This document shows, piece after piece, positions 12,385 through 24,574 of a DNA stretch of 64,000 nucleotides. The translations under genes and the position numbers were made by a program. The stretch comes from Mucor racemosus (taxonomy: Eukaryota; Mucoromycota; Mucoromycetes; Mucorales; Mucoraceae). The notes under the pieces were generated by a model. That model was not told the DNA's origin. It ran no database searches and saw nothing but the letters and a program-made list of their open reading frames with translations. The stretch lies in contig JAPEHQ010000013.1 of the NCBI GenBank assembly GCA_027405735.1, positions 930,001-994,000 on the forward strand. Direction: 5' to 3'. Each line of letters opens with the position of its first letter. Positions within the stretch are counted from its first letter, which is position 1.

Positions 12385-15137
12385 TCTGATTCGACTGCTG
12401 ATGCTAAACTAGCATCAAATTAGTTGTGTCGATTTGTAATAAAGTAAGGCGTTTTATCAAGTACTATGTTGTCGTTCAATGTATTTAGTTAAATTGAACA
12501 GATAGGCATATTATTATGGCTCATGCAGAGATCTATGAACACAAAAAAGCGACCCAAACAGTCATTCTTCGTCGATTTGTACGAAATTTTTTTTTGAAGC
12601 GATACTTGGTGGCTCAAGTGTAATTTAGGGATTTAATTGTCAAACGTATCGAATCAAGAAGATGAAGTTGGTTAATTGATATAACGGATAATAAACGCAA
12701 TGTCATTTATTGAAGAATGGGTGAATGTAAATGTATCGTATAAAGCAACGCAGCTTACTTGTAAATGTAAATACTAATTATTCTGATTAACATCAATAGG
12801 TTCAAAAAGCATAGTTAAGTGCAATCATTGCTACTAAATTGCATAATTTGATATGCAGAAAACTCTTGAAGCATTTATTCTTTTTTTTTTGGGCAATGCT
12901 ACAAATCATTATTCAATATGACTGAATATTAATGAATCAGAGAAAATACAACAGGTAAAAAACTGATACTCAATACTCAATGTACATTGAGGCCAAGATA
13001 GATGAAAAATGCATTCATTATGTAGAGGTAAAAATCGCAATATTTTCATGGATAGAAATTACAGGACCAAGATGCTGTATTTGCCTCAGGATTTTTAAAA
13101 GGGTTTAGAAACATAATTTATCAAACTTACTTAGATGTTAAATACTCATTAAATGCTATTAATATCATCTTGTTTTTTATGTAATTGCTGTATTGTTAAA
13201 AATCAAGCTTTTCATAGCTTATAACAATGACAACGGGATGTCTCTGATCTTAGTTGACATTTATCATAATAAGATGGGATGATGATACGTTTGATACTAT
13301 TGTAGATAGAAACAGTCAATTTAATTCATCTGATTTGAATGCAAATACCGAGGACCCATTGTAAGTACTTAAGTTGATTATGGTAAAGCATTTAATAATA
13401 AATTGGCTTGGGACAAAGAGCGCAAAAAAATGGCAATAATAGGTTCCAGTGATGGTCATGATGGTTACGTTTATTTTTATGATATTGGAGATGTTAGACT
13501 AAAATTTGATGTAAATTACCTCTAGTGCAAGAACTATAAAGTAAGACTATATTACCATCAAATAAACTACCACACAATATCAACATGTATAAAGATTTAC
13601 AATAATAAACTTGAATCAAGTGGGTGAACATCGTAAATTTTGAAAAAGTTCTCCAGTATTATAAAACCTCTTATTTTTAAGACTTACAAGGCTTATAAGC
13701 GGATTATTAATTTTGAAAATTAATTTTGTCCAGATCATCAATTTTGACATTTTTTAATTTTTTTTTCTGGTTTTGCAAATCTAGAGTTAATTACACTACC
13801 ATTTATAAAAACAAAAAATATACACATATGCAGAATTTAGCACTCTATTTGCTCAAGAAAAAATAACAAACATTTTTATTGCAAAATATTACATGAAAAT
13901 CTTTAAACCAAAAAATCATTTTTGGGTCAAAAGTACAAATTTTTATTACTTAACATTTAATATTAAGCTTTTATAAAATGTGTATTAGCTATCGCTACAA
14001 TTTTCTCTCACAATGTAATATATTTAAACGTTGATTTTGGTATCAAAAATTGATTTTTCTATTTTTTGATCAAAATCATGAGTGTTAGTAAGGATAAAAT
14101 GAGCCCCAAAAATGTCCGCTAGAAAGTCTGAATTTTCAGACAGTACGTGGTTAAATATAATAAAAGTTTTTAAAAAAACGCTTTTTTATTTAAAACTTAG
14201 ATATACCATAGTATAAGAGACTTAGCAATTCAATCTTGCTATACTCAATTACGGCGTCGCTCTACGAGCTCGCTTTTGCAATTTTTTAATGAATGTATGA
14301 TATGATAGACGGTTTTTCTGGTAAAAAAAATGTATGTTTCTATGATAACAGATATTGTGTATTTTGCTTAATTTATGGTTCATACGCTGTGATGCTGCTT
14401 TTACATTGGCTGAAATGAGCAATTTAACAGGGTTTTAGTTGCGCTAAATAATGATGTAAAGCCTTGAAAATCCTTTTCGACGTATGTTGTTTTCCATTTT
14501 TTTGTTTTCATATTCCAAGGATATATTCACCGTTTGATAAGGCATATCAGACTATCAAGAAGCTGGCATTATTCTTTTCTTCTTTTTGAATACGACGCAT
14601 GCTAAAATAAGAGACTAATATTTTAATATAGATAGCATTTGTTATATTAGAGACTGATATTTTTATTTAATCGCATTCTAAGATCAAATATCATTATTTA
14701 TGTACTACTGTATTGTTGGACATATTTCTTGGTTACAAGATCAAATCAAAGGCAATGACATTTATATCTACTCAATTAAAAGCTAGACCTGGCTACAAAC
14801 CCACGAAATGTCCCAGAAAAGTGATAAAATATCAGATGATATAGAAACAAAAAAAGGAATAATCTGATGTCTTGCCTAATAGCCATAGTTTTAATTGTAA
14901 CTATATTTGAAAACAAATCATTCTACAGCTGGCAATCGTAAACTAAAATATGTAGTAAGTTTAAAGAAGGTTAATTTGTTTACATTTTATGAGTGATAAA
15001 GTAACATCTATAATCTTAGATTTGGCTTGCATATAAATTTAAGCAGTGAGTGATATTTAAGTTTATGCTCGAGCAAAAATCATTGTTGCTGTAAACATTA
15101 TTACAGCTATAAACATATTTACAAATGATGTTAATTG
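12385..15137 (+). mobile_element. Family A (CACTA-like) copy 1, ends missing
   Basis: Strong end-to-end similarity to 56480-59740 and, from about 13450 on, to 35090-37300. It lacks both terminal repeats, which are preserved only in copy 3 (56077-61550). It carries a decayed WD40-like coding fragment (13277-13510) and a long AT-rich core (13660-14620) without open frames. Both edges are replaced by LTR-like sequence. No transposase was recognised, so it is non-autonomous or decayed. Confidence 0.65.
13277..13510 (+). pseudogene. Captured WD40 blade resembling dynein intermediate chain (copy 1)
   Basis: One frame gives SQFNSSDLNANTED and, after a shift, LAWDKERKKMAIIGSSDG followed by VYFYDIGDVRLKFD. 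The order of a DLNAD-like segment, a WD40 A-strand (LAWDKxxKK), GSSDG and VYVYDIGE is what I expect for the last propeller blades of cytoplasmic dynein 1 intermediate chain. Stops and a frameshift show it is not functional. The parallel fragment at 57879-58115 is better preserved (GSSDGHVYVYVYDIGE). It lies inside family A, so it appears to be a captured host-gene piece. The identification is from memory of the family and needs a search. Confidence 0.5.
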
Positions 15138-15671
15138 TCGTATATTTTCAGGATTGATAAATAATACTTAAAAAAGAATACAATTAAAAAAGAATGAGTA
15201 ATGAATCAGTTCTTTAACTGTATAATAAAAACAAGATATCGTTTATTTACAGTAGATATAAAAGTATGACATTTTATATTGATTTGACATTGAGATCCTG
15301 AGATGTAATTTAAGGCACTATTGAACCATTAGATCTGTTTGATAGTAATCTATGAATTGAAATGAATCAATATTAATTTAACCGTTCTTGCAGAGCTTGT
15401 AAGTTGTCTTGTTTTAATGCTACGCTAAATGTGCTTGGATGTTGATTTTATAGCTACTTGATTGATTAACCGCTGGGATGAAATAGTATGGTGTTATAAT
15501 TGAGGTCCAAGCGTCTTTGGTAATTACTGGATTAAACTTGGTACGCTAGGAGTTTCTTATATCCGATATCAAGACTTGCACTTCAATACATGTCGTAGTC
15601 AATAGATTGTAAGGTGTATTGATACTGTAAAAAATGATAACGTATGATACTAGTAGGTGGAATACAACAAA
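15138..15671 (-). mobile_element. LTR-like repeat D, reverse copy
   Basis: Read on the minus strand it starts TGTTGTATTCCACC and ends with TATACGACA, so it has TG...CA termini over about 535 bp. It aligns along its length with 37650-38175. It replaces the right end of family A copy 1. No clean target duplication is visible. Confidence 0.55.
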
Positions 15672-16169
15672 TATAAAGAAAAACTTATCATTCTTCTTGC
15701 CCTATATCATGTAATTATGCTAGGTACAATATTGCAAAGCTGACTTTATTTTACTAGAAAATATAACTGAAGTTTTCAGTGAGCATATAATCAATAGATA
15801 CAGAATAGCGCTACGTATATATTCAAAAATTTAGGAGTAGATAAAACGTGTGTATATATATATTATATAACAACAAAAGTTTATAATCTATAAAAGTTAC
15901 AGTCATCAATGCTAAAAATACCAGATCTCGTCCGATCTCCACAGGAAAACAATATCTGTTAATACAATATATATAATAAAAAAATAATTTTTAGATTTTT
16001 TTTTATGTAAAAGCTAAACAATCACACTCTATGATATTTATGTAATTATTTTCCTCATTAATTAAACAATTAAAAAATTACAATTTACTTTGTTCTTTCT
16101 GTCCTTCACGACCTATTTTGACTTGCTGTAGTGCACAAAAAAAAAACTACACCCGATAAGCTGAAATGA
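15672..16169. other. Unclassified AT-rich spacer between repeats
   Basis: About 0.5 kb with no open frame and no match noticed elsewhere in the window. Confidence 0.4.
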
Positions 16170-17650
16170 ATTCTAACATTAAATTTGAATTTTCAAAAAA
16201 AAATTGATAGTTTCAATCTTCAAAATTGGAGTATGCCTTCTTTCTATAGCTAACCTCATAATAAATATTTTTTAAGATATACCCAAGACACTACTAAATA
16301 GAAATAAATTGATTGCATCATGCTACCTATCCCTAAATTTATTTTATATCCCACGAAAGACTCAAAAATGCGTAAAATTCACTGCTTTTCCCTTGAAAAC
16401 TAAGTCTCATTTTTCATCCCTGCTCTACTTTTTGTTTTTACTAAATAATACCAAGAAAAAATTATATGCCAATATACCTGAGATGTGCAGCTTTAATCCA
16501 AAAATAAGTATCCGGAAATATCCTATTTTTTGCAGTTGGTATTAATTTTTCAGTGCTAATGTTTCAGATTTTTTACGCGTATTTCACTGCTAAAGGATTG
16601 AAAACTTTGAGGCTTCATATCTCCCGAAAAAATTAAGCTATACTACCAGCTTCCAATAATGAAATTTACTTGTTTTAAACTGCTCTATAACATATTTCAA
16701 TATAAAAGAATTCTGAGCACTTTTATTTTTTTTCATTTTTTTTGACATTTCTATAGTAGATTTCAAAATATTGGCTAAATTGAGTAGCAGTTTTTTTTTA
16801 CTCATGTCATCAAGCTCGTTGAGCTCTCTCGGATCCAATTTAGCGTTTTTCAAAATATTAATTTTTCGTGGAGATAATCTCAAAAATGTGTACAAAAAGG
16901 TACCTCCATTTCTAGCTTCCATTTTTCCCTTATATACCCTCATCCCAAATTCTGAATCTGAAAAAATTTGGACTAAAATCTCGTTTCCTCTACGAAAAAT
17001 TTAGCTATAAGATTCTGCAATAGCTCGATCGATAGGTAATGTGTTTGCTCATTATTCCAACTACTTATATGTTAAATTTGTTTATCAAAATTAATGTGTA
17101 TCTTCAAAAAACCTCCAAAATTTTAATTGCAATTTTCGCAAAATTTAATGTAAAATGTTTTTCTAAATTTTATTTCGATGGATGCAGAATTTAAAACTGT
17201 ACAAAAACTATTTAATACGCTAGGTCGACTTACTTTGCAGTTCATGAGCAATTAAACGATTTTGTTTTTTTCATGATTTTTCGTCCATTTTTTAAAATAA
17301 ATTTTGGAACCCAGTTATCATCAGTTTTAAGCTCTAATGTGAACTATTATTTTGATTATCTGGACGAAATTGTCTTTTCTGTTGAATTTTAATCGAAAAA
17401 AAAACTTGGAGTCTACCTTTTCCGAGTAATGATTTGCAATATTATTAATAAATCAAGGTATCACTTGCAACTATAACTGCATTTTCTGTGGAGGATTAGG
17501 ATTTTTTTTTGCCATCTCAAAATCATGACCCCTAAATGTTTATAAAAAATTGCCTAAATGAAACGATCACCGAAATTTTTATTTTTTATTTTCTCCATCA
17601 TCAAAGTTAGTTAAGTAAAGTGAGATAAAATAAAGTAAAAATAAAAATAA
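16170..17650 (+). repeat. R1 repeat, copy a (5' half)
   Basis: Shares long near-identical blocks with 31480-32650 in the same orientation and with 47780-46640 and 63540-62460 in the opposite one. Landmarks: ATCTTCAAAATTGGAGTATG, AAAATTCACTGCTTTTCCC, AATTTTTCAGTGCTAA, TACGCGTATTTCACTGC and TTTTTCGTGGAGATA. The first half only is present. A minus-strand frame starting MRVYKGKMEARN (16638-16943) recurs in other copies but is broken there, so I do not call it a gene. Confidence 0.8.
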
Positions 17651-19694
17651 AGTGAAAGAAGAAAGCATTGTAATTTTTAGGGATTTTCTGGATATTTATA
17701 TTTTTTTGATTTGATTTTGTATTGAATTTTATGAAATTTTTTTGCATAATTTTCTACATTAAAAGTTCATCCATACTTCAGGTAGTAGGTAGATAATATA
17801 CTTACAGATATCATTGTTATTATTATAAATTAATGATCACTGGATTGATGGAGGTTGGTGTTCTTATTTGTAGGATTAGATATTCATTAGTAAATAAATA
17901 AAAGCAAAAGTAAGAGTAGCAAGACAGATAAATCTGTAAAGGATCATGCAATGATTTCCTTGTAGTATCTATAAAGGGAGTGAGGCAAGGTTTTGCATGA
18001 ATAAAAATGAAATGTTTGACTCAATACAGTCAGCACAAAAACACGAACATTGGAACGTGATAGTCAATATTAAAGATATGTGTGAATCTGCGAAATAAAC
18101 TTAAAAAAAGAAAAGGTTCTGGTTCTTTTGATGCTCAATATATCAAATATCATGGCAAAACAATTTTACTAAAGAATCAATCCTACGTCCTAATTTTTAG
18201 CCGATATATTGATGTATAAAGCAAAATCTTTCTGTTTAAGCTGTGGGAATACGTATAACTGTGGTGAAATTTCAAGTATTCCTTCATATTCTCTTTTGTA
18301 TTAAGCCACATACATATATACATGATAAACTGATTTTATTCCAGCTGATTATTTAGTAGTACTGCATGATCCGATTTCAAAACTAACAGGGTACTGAACC
18401 GATCGTTAGGTAAATAAATATACTTTTGATTACTATATGCTATGAGTATGGCCAAGTCTTCCCTTGTGTTTCAAATCAAGATTTTATTTTCATCTTATGA
18501 CAAAAATATAGCAGTTTGTGACACTATTTGTCCTACAGCATTATGTCCCACAAAATGCAAATAGGGTGACATCTACTTGGGTGTCTTGCAGCATACTGCA
18601 ACTATACACAATTGCTTGCCACACAGAGTCCGTAATGGTATTTACAGACACAAAATGCAAGTGTATATTTATATACATGTACAAATATAATCTATTTTTG
18701 TCAGCCATTACACTATATTATATTATATTATATTATATTATATACCTCTCGTTTTTATTAAAATTGTTTGGAGCGAGATGTAATAGATGTTTCTGATACG
18801 AGCACTTTATGCTGGAATTTCATTAATACAGAGTGGAAAGGAGGATGATGTACAGGAGTGTCAGTTTTTGATCCGCCCATAAGTGAAACATAGCTGTTTA
18901 ATTGTTGCTAATTATAAACCTTTTGTTGTTGTTGCTTAGCTCTTCTATCAAATGTACAATGCACATGAAAACATGGAATCAAGGGGCTATTTTATCAGAT
19001 TTTACAACCATGTGTGGGTAATGTTTCATCACAGACGCATATTGCATAATTCATATGAGTATTTACCAAATAGTGTCAAAATCCTATTTTGCGAGTGTTT
19101 CATATTGCAACAACAAGGATAAACTAGGCCAATATTACTCCTATTTATCTTTTATATTGTGCAGACATCATGACGACATTTGAAATCTCTTATTTGACAG
19201 CCCAATATTGAATCTATCAATTAAACGTACCTTCCCCTTTCCAGAACTCTTTTTACTATATTTACAGTTATATATTAAAACTATTCGGTGCAGATCTCTT
19301 CTTTTTTTCTCTTTATTCATTAATATGATTACATGATTGCTCATTTTTGCATAATAGAAAGTGAAAATATCAAAAGATACCACGTTTGCGGTTTGATTGG
19401 ACAAGGATTGCTCCGCATTTGAATGTAACCAACTAAAATAACAGCAGAAACTTACTTGATTGGATTTGAAACAATAGACTTTGTCAATAAATAGACTTTT
19501 CTATTTATCTTTATTGACATCCATACATTGAGCCCATTATAAATCCCAAATGATAAATGATTATTTATGATATAAAATAAAAACATGCCTTTTAGAGCTA
19601 AAACTTAAAATGGCACTTTTTTCTTCTCAACATTCTATTTCGAAACGCTGTTTCAATATTTAATAATCATATTTTGATCAGGTTCGCTTAAAAG
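17651..19694. other. Intergenic, AT-rich
   Basis: Two kb with scattered short open frames and no recognisable protein. It includes a pentanucleotide microsatellite (18712-18743). Its right end is the upstream region of the HSF-type gene. Confidence 0.5.
18712..18743. repeat. ATATT pentanucleotide microsatellite
   Basis: About six consecutive TATAT/ATATT units with no interruptions. Confidence 0.9.
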
Positions 19695-19766
19695 GCTCTC
19701 GCTGTCTCTCCTCTTTCTCTCTTCTTCTTTACTTCACTTTTGACTACAAAAAAAAAAAAAAAAAAA
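19695..19766 (+). promoter_or_regulatory. CT-rich tract and uninterrupted A-tract leader of the HSF-type gene
   Basis: A pyrimidine-rich stretch (about 19697-19739) is followed by GACTAC and then about 19 consecutive A residues that abut the ATG at 19767. Pyrimidine tracts before the start codon are also seen at the mannosyltransferase and MARVEL genes and probably mark transcription start regions. The A-tract makes up the immediate 5' leader. Confidence 0.55.
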
Positions 19767-20931
19767 ATGCATCGTAGATCAATATCTTCAGACTATCATC
19801 TTGATACAAGCACTAGTATTGACCATCGTGGTTCGTTCTCTTCTATCAACTCCTCACCTCAATTCTATGCAAATGCCAACCCAACTCAAGTGTCATCTCA
19901 ATTACCTCCTCCTCCGCCAAACACAACTCAAAAACCAGCACATACAAACACATTTGTTCATAAATTATACAAGTAAGCCCTTGGAAATCTAGCTTCAATT
20001 GCATTTTATATTAACCTCGTATTTTAGTATGGTTGTAGATGTCCATTATCAACATTTGATTTCTTGGGCTTACACCGGTTCATCGTTTATTGTTTGTAAT
20101 ATTATGGAATTTTCTCGAGATGTGTTGCCAAAGCATTTCAAACATAACAATTTCAGTAGCTTTGTTAGACAGCTCAACATGTATGGCTTTCACAAAGTAA
20201 ATAAATCACCAAGGGGCCATCGCACATTGGCAGAAAATCAAATTTGGGAATTCTCTCATCCTAAATTCCTGAGAAATCGACCTGATCTCTTGGATGAAAT
20301 CAAACGTAAATCAATGGAAACAGATAATGCTAGACGAGATAACGGCGACCTTCAAGGACATGTGGCCATGTTACAGACATCTCAGTCCGAGATGATTCAG
20401 CAAATTCAAAATTTGTATGAAAACTTTACTCAAGTCATAAAGGAGTTGGAGGAAACAAAGCAAAAACAAGAAAATCAACAACAATTTATGAAGACTATGA
20501 TGAATTATATCTCACAACAAAACGGGGGACAGTTGCCACCCGAATTACAACATCATCAAATAGACCAATATGAATATAAACAACAAGAAAAACCTCCATC
20601 TATCTTTGTCACTTCTCATGATCCCTCAAATAACAATGTATTAGATGATATGTTTGGAGTGTCTCGTTCTCCATTGACTGTACAAACACAAAACTTATCA
20701 AACAGCAACCGAATGTCATTAGGACCTTATGGAAACCAATTACCGCCTAGCCCAAGCCCCAGTATGCTAGTTTCTGATGATGAACTGGATAATGCAAGCT
20801 CACTATATTCTCCAAATTCACCTCACACACCTAGACATCATACAACAACAACAACAACAGCAACAACAACAAATAATCAAAACTCTTATTCTTCATACAT
20901 GTCCCCCCTTGATCCATTATCTCATCGTTAA
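19767..20931 (+). CDS. Heat shock factor-type transcription factor
   Basis: Two exons (19767-19972, 20028-20931) join within HKLYN to give 369 aa. A Ser/Pro-rich N-terminus precedes an HSF DNA-binding domain (about residues 60-163): NTFVHKLYNMV, HLISWAYTGSSF, the recognition helix NFSSFVRQLNMYGFHKV (110-126) and WEFSHPKFLR. A coiled-coil stretch follows (about 165-230, rich in Gln, Glu and Leu) that should mediate trimerisation. The long tail is rich in Asn, Gln, Ser and Pro with a Thr run, resembling an activation region. HSF proteins bind nGAAn repeats and control heat-shock or morphogenesis genes. No receiver domain is present, so it is HSF1/Sfl1-like rather than Skn7-like. The start was set at the first ATG after the A-tract. 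Confidence 0.93.
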
Positions 20932-21780
20932 ACTATTTATTCTATATATATAAACTGTATATTTATCTCTTCTTTTGTAATAAAAAATGCTTCTTTTTCT
21001 CTATTATTACCCAAAATATTTAGTTTGCCGAACACCCGCTGTAAAAAAAAAAAAAAGAGTTTTGACCAGGTTCACGTTGTTAGATAAACTGATTTAGTAA
21101 AAAGTGTAACATCAAAACGAATAATTATAAAATCTAGTACAGTTAAAGTCCAGTCGGCAGTTTACTGTGTGAAATGTTTGTGGAGAAGATTAAAGTTTCC
21201 CTAATGCATTATTTGCCCAATTGTATAATATAAACACTGTTTTTTTTCTGTATTAAAATGTCAATATTTTCCTATTCTATTGCTTATTCAAGCTCAAATA
21301 AATCCTTCTTCTATGGATATTTCAATTACAGATGTTCAATATCAATTAATAAATGTAGACGATTCTATATTACTTGATCATTTGTTCGAATAAAAATATG
21401 CATTCAAGCAACTATGTATTCTGATCGTGTGACAAATCTTCGAGTATTTTTAGATATGATATCGTCATTATAGTATACAATTATTAATAGCTTTTACGGA
21501 ACAGAAACGCAAAAAAAAGACAATTCTTCGTGTCTGCATCTTATATTGGGAATATGATTACAGGATGAAACATTATTAATGCAAAAATATGTTGGTAGGT
21601 TTATTTTAGTCGAATCATTGATATAATATGCTGTATTTGATGTTGCTTATTGATCCACACCACAGTGTTTTCCATCTTTGTTTATTGACCAATAGTAACG
21701 GTGTTTAATTCCTGGATTGTCATCTTATTGGTTGATTTCATCATTTCCGTCGAATTATCGTACCTTTTTTAAAAAAAATC
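20932..21780. other. Intergenic
   Basis: 3' flank of the HSF-type gene (AATAAAAA at about 20979) and an A-tract at about 21041. No gene or repeat recognised. Confidence 0.5.
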
Positions 21781-22124
21781 ATGGCAAAATCAAAGCATTC
21801 TATCTATCAATTTAAATTCAATAGATTATTGGATAATATAGATATAATATCGGATGAAAGGTTTGATAATATATTACGAGAATTGCAAGGAATGAATACG
21901 AATTTACAATTAAGGGTAATTCACCGTGTATGCATGCATGTATATTACCAAATTAACCACAACGTTTTCTTTTACATATGATACAAACATAATGCACTGC
22001 GGCTACCACAAATATGGGCTATTTGATCACATGGTATTTGAGACAAGAAAGTACTAAATTTGAGGCCAATGAATGCTCTACATTAGCATCGGCCCGTTAT
22101 ATTTACAAAAAACATCCTCAATGA
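21781..22124 (+). CDS. Possible small two-exon gene, 64 aa
   Basis: The first exon (21781-21915) encodes MAKSKHSIYQFKFNRLLDNI and then a charged helix-like segment ending NTNLQLR at a GTAATT donor. A possible second exon (22065-22124) after TTTGAG encodes ANECSTLASARYIYKKHPQ and a stop. The composition is protein-like and an ATG in good context follows an A-rich leader. The acceptor is weak, and the frame before it is also open for about 80 nt, so splicing is uncertain. No family recognised. It could also be the remains of a longer gene. Confidence 0.35.
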
Positions 22125-23669
22125 CAACAGCACTAACTTTGTTTAAAGAATTTTCCCAGCCTTGAAATTACGAAATAGGTTAATTTTAGAACTTGAAATT
22201 GGTCAAAGTATGCTCCTCTTTTATGTTAAGGAGAATCCTATCATCAGAAAGTAGAAACCTGGCCAATTCTAGAACAGGTATTTGAAAATAGAAATCGGCA
22301 GTGTTTGAACCGCATTTTTACCAAACTGTCCAAAAATCAATCAAAAATCTAAAAAGCATTATAACGGAGCAAAATGTATAGTAAATCAAATTTGTGCATT
22401 CAATATTTTATATAGATATTATAATTCTGCATAAAAAATATTATTAAATTTTCGGTAAATGTGAAGTGAAATTTTGAGTATTTTTGGACTAAAAGTCATG
22501 CTTTTTTGTGAAATATAAAGATTTGGCCTGTTCAAAATATGACCTTCACTAGTAGCTACATAGCAAGACAATGTTTGTATCACTAGATATATTTTCTGCC
22601 GAGAAAAATGCATTTTTCCTTGTTTTTTTGTGAATCCAAGGTTTTCTTGGCGACCATATACAAGGATGAAATCCAAAAATCATGGTTGACTTTGATGGAA
22701 TAATCAGATTGATGTTTCTCTATCAAAAATTAGTATTTTTTCAAGGTGAAAAATGCATTAAATAGGGCTCAATTGTTACTATTTTACAAGTACTGTATAT
22801 GATTCTCCAATGAAAATATGTTTTCAATCTTTTAATACCGGAAAATCGAGCTAAAATGTACGAAAAATAAGTAAACCCCCCCCCCCCTCCTTTTGAAACT
22901 GAAATATATTACAGAAAATTAAAAATTAAATGGAGTCTTATAATTACAAAACTTATAGTTGCTTATTAACTTTTGAGATGACGTTTATTGAATGGCACGA
23001 AATTATGACACAGAATTAATATTCCTATTTTTGAAGAGTTTATTTCAGTCCATGACTAATAGTATATATAAATAAATGCGTTGATAACATTGTATGACAT
23101 GTCAAATATATTTACAAACTTTTTTTTTAAAAGTTTATTTACAAATTAAACGATATTTCCTTCGATTTCTATCATTGACTTTTACAAATCATATCGTGAC
23201 CATTACGCTATTCCTGAAACAGATTTTTGTAAATTGATGTAAAGTTTTGAAGGATCTTTGCCCCATCTACTGCAAAAAAAAGTATTTATGACAACATGAG
23301 GTGCTATAAAATAGATTCGTTGTCTGTAAATTTATGAATTCCATGCATGAAACTTCCTTCATATACAGAAATATCAAGGATTATGTTTTTTTTTTTTCAA
23401 ATTATAGATTATATTTCTGTAAAACCGTCTAGACATCAATTGATCAGGACATCAAATGTATAACTTGTTATAAATTTTCCAATATATAATATAAACATTC
23501 GACATGGTTGATAAAGTAAGAATACAGTATGCAATATTACCGAAAATGGTAACAAAGCAACAAAAAGCAATTACACACATGTTCTAATTTTTAAATTGAA
23601 AATGTAATATAATAAACGTTTTGTTTAAATTGCTTCTTCTCTTTCTGTACTACATACGCACAATACAAT
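22125..23669. other. Intergenic with R1-like fragments
   Basis: Between about 22300 and 22900 short blocks recall the R1/44.8-kb repeat sequences (for example a TTTTTTGTGAATCCAAGG stretch and ATATACAAGGATG), but similarity is patchy. A run of 13-14 C residues occurs at about 22875. The last 100 nt are the leader region of the COPI-associated gene. Confidence 0.4.
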
Positions 23670-24376
23670 ATGGTCTCGAGAACAAAATTAGAAAACATAT
23701 ATGGCCTTGTATTCAATCTTATCAATCTGAGTCTTTATATATTGGCTGCAGTGGCCTCAATGATGAAAGCGATTGTGGAGCATTCTGATGTGTCACAAGT
23801 TTTGACATGTGTATATGCTCTGTAAGTTGATAACACTGTTGTTAAATGCTCTCATCCTTACACATTCAACCAGTGTTTTATCTTTGGCGCTAATTGTGAT
23901 GGAATTAATATCATTTGATACAATATCTTACTATTGTAGGTTTCTTACTCTTTATCGTGGTCGCGCTTCCCTATTGATATTGTATGAAATTATGTTTGCA
24001 TTTACATTTAATTTGTATATTCATGATTTACTTTTAAAATAGATTGGGTAGCATCATTTTAAGTAGCAACACACATCCATTTTTGTTGGCTGCGGGTATC
24101 TTGCATTTGGTATTTGGTAATATATATATCATATTATCATTTATTCCTACTACACCTATCCCTAAACCAACAAACGAGAATTGGCAAAACTGGAAAGAAT
24201 ATTCAGCTGAAGGATTAGATTTGGAGCGTCCAACAAGGAATGAAAATGTAAGTTCATTTCTTCTGAATGCAATCAAATCATGTAATAATTCAATTATTTA
24301 GGTATTAGATAATGCTTCAAGATTAAAAATGTCAATGTTGGAGAAACCTCAACATGGCAAGGTCAACCCAATTTAA
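23670..24376 (+). CDS. COPI-associated / TVP15-like Golgi membrane protein
   Basis: Four exons (23670-23821, 23874-23981, 24043-24247, 24302-24376) join to 179 aa with four predicted membrane segments: FNLINLSLYILAAVASM, LVLSLALIVMELI, SLLILLGSIIL and FLLAAGILHLVFGNIYIIL. A YRGR turn lies between the second and third helices, and a glycine/hydrophobic pattern precedes SFIP. This order and the R-x-L-Y-R-G-R segment fit the COPI-associated protein family (yeast Tvp15), small tetraspan proteins of late-Golgi vesicles. The cytosolic tail is short and hydrophilic. The gene converges on PEX11 with about 200 bp between stops. The family call is from topology and pattern. Confidence 0.75.
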
Positions 24377-24402
24377 TAAATAGATAATAATGGTATGTTG
24401 TT

Positions 24403-24468
24403 ATATATATATATATATATGTGTGTGTGTTTATGCGTGTGTGTGTTTGTGCGTGTGTGTGTATATAA
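24403..24468. repeat. Compound (TA)n-(TG)n microsatellite
   Basis: An alternating TA run passes into interrupted TG/CG repeats in the 3' region between the two convergent genes. Confidence 0.9.
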
Positions 24469-24574
24469 TTAATAATGCAAATACAAATATCATATGTAGC
24501 GATGTATCGATATAATAAATAATAAGTATGTATAGGATATGAAAAAGACTTCTAAAATAATTGCAAACTCTCAA

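Noticed and set aside
12385..15137. Helitron interpretation of family A
   Set aside because: Copy 3 has inverted CACTA ends and flanking duplications, which Helitrons lack.
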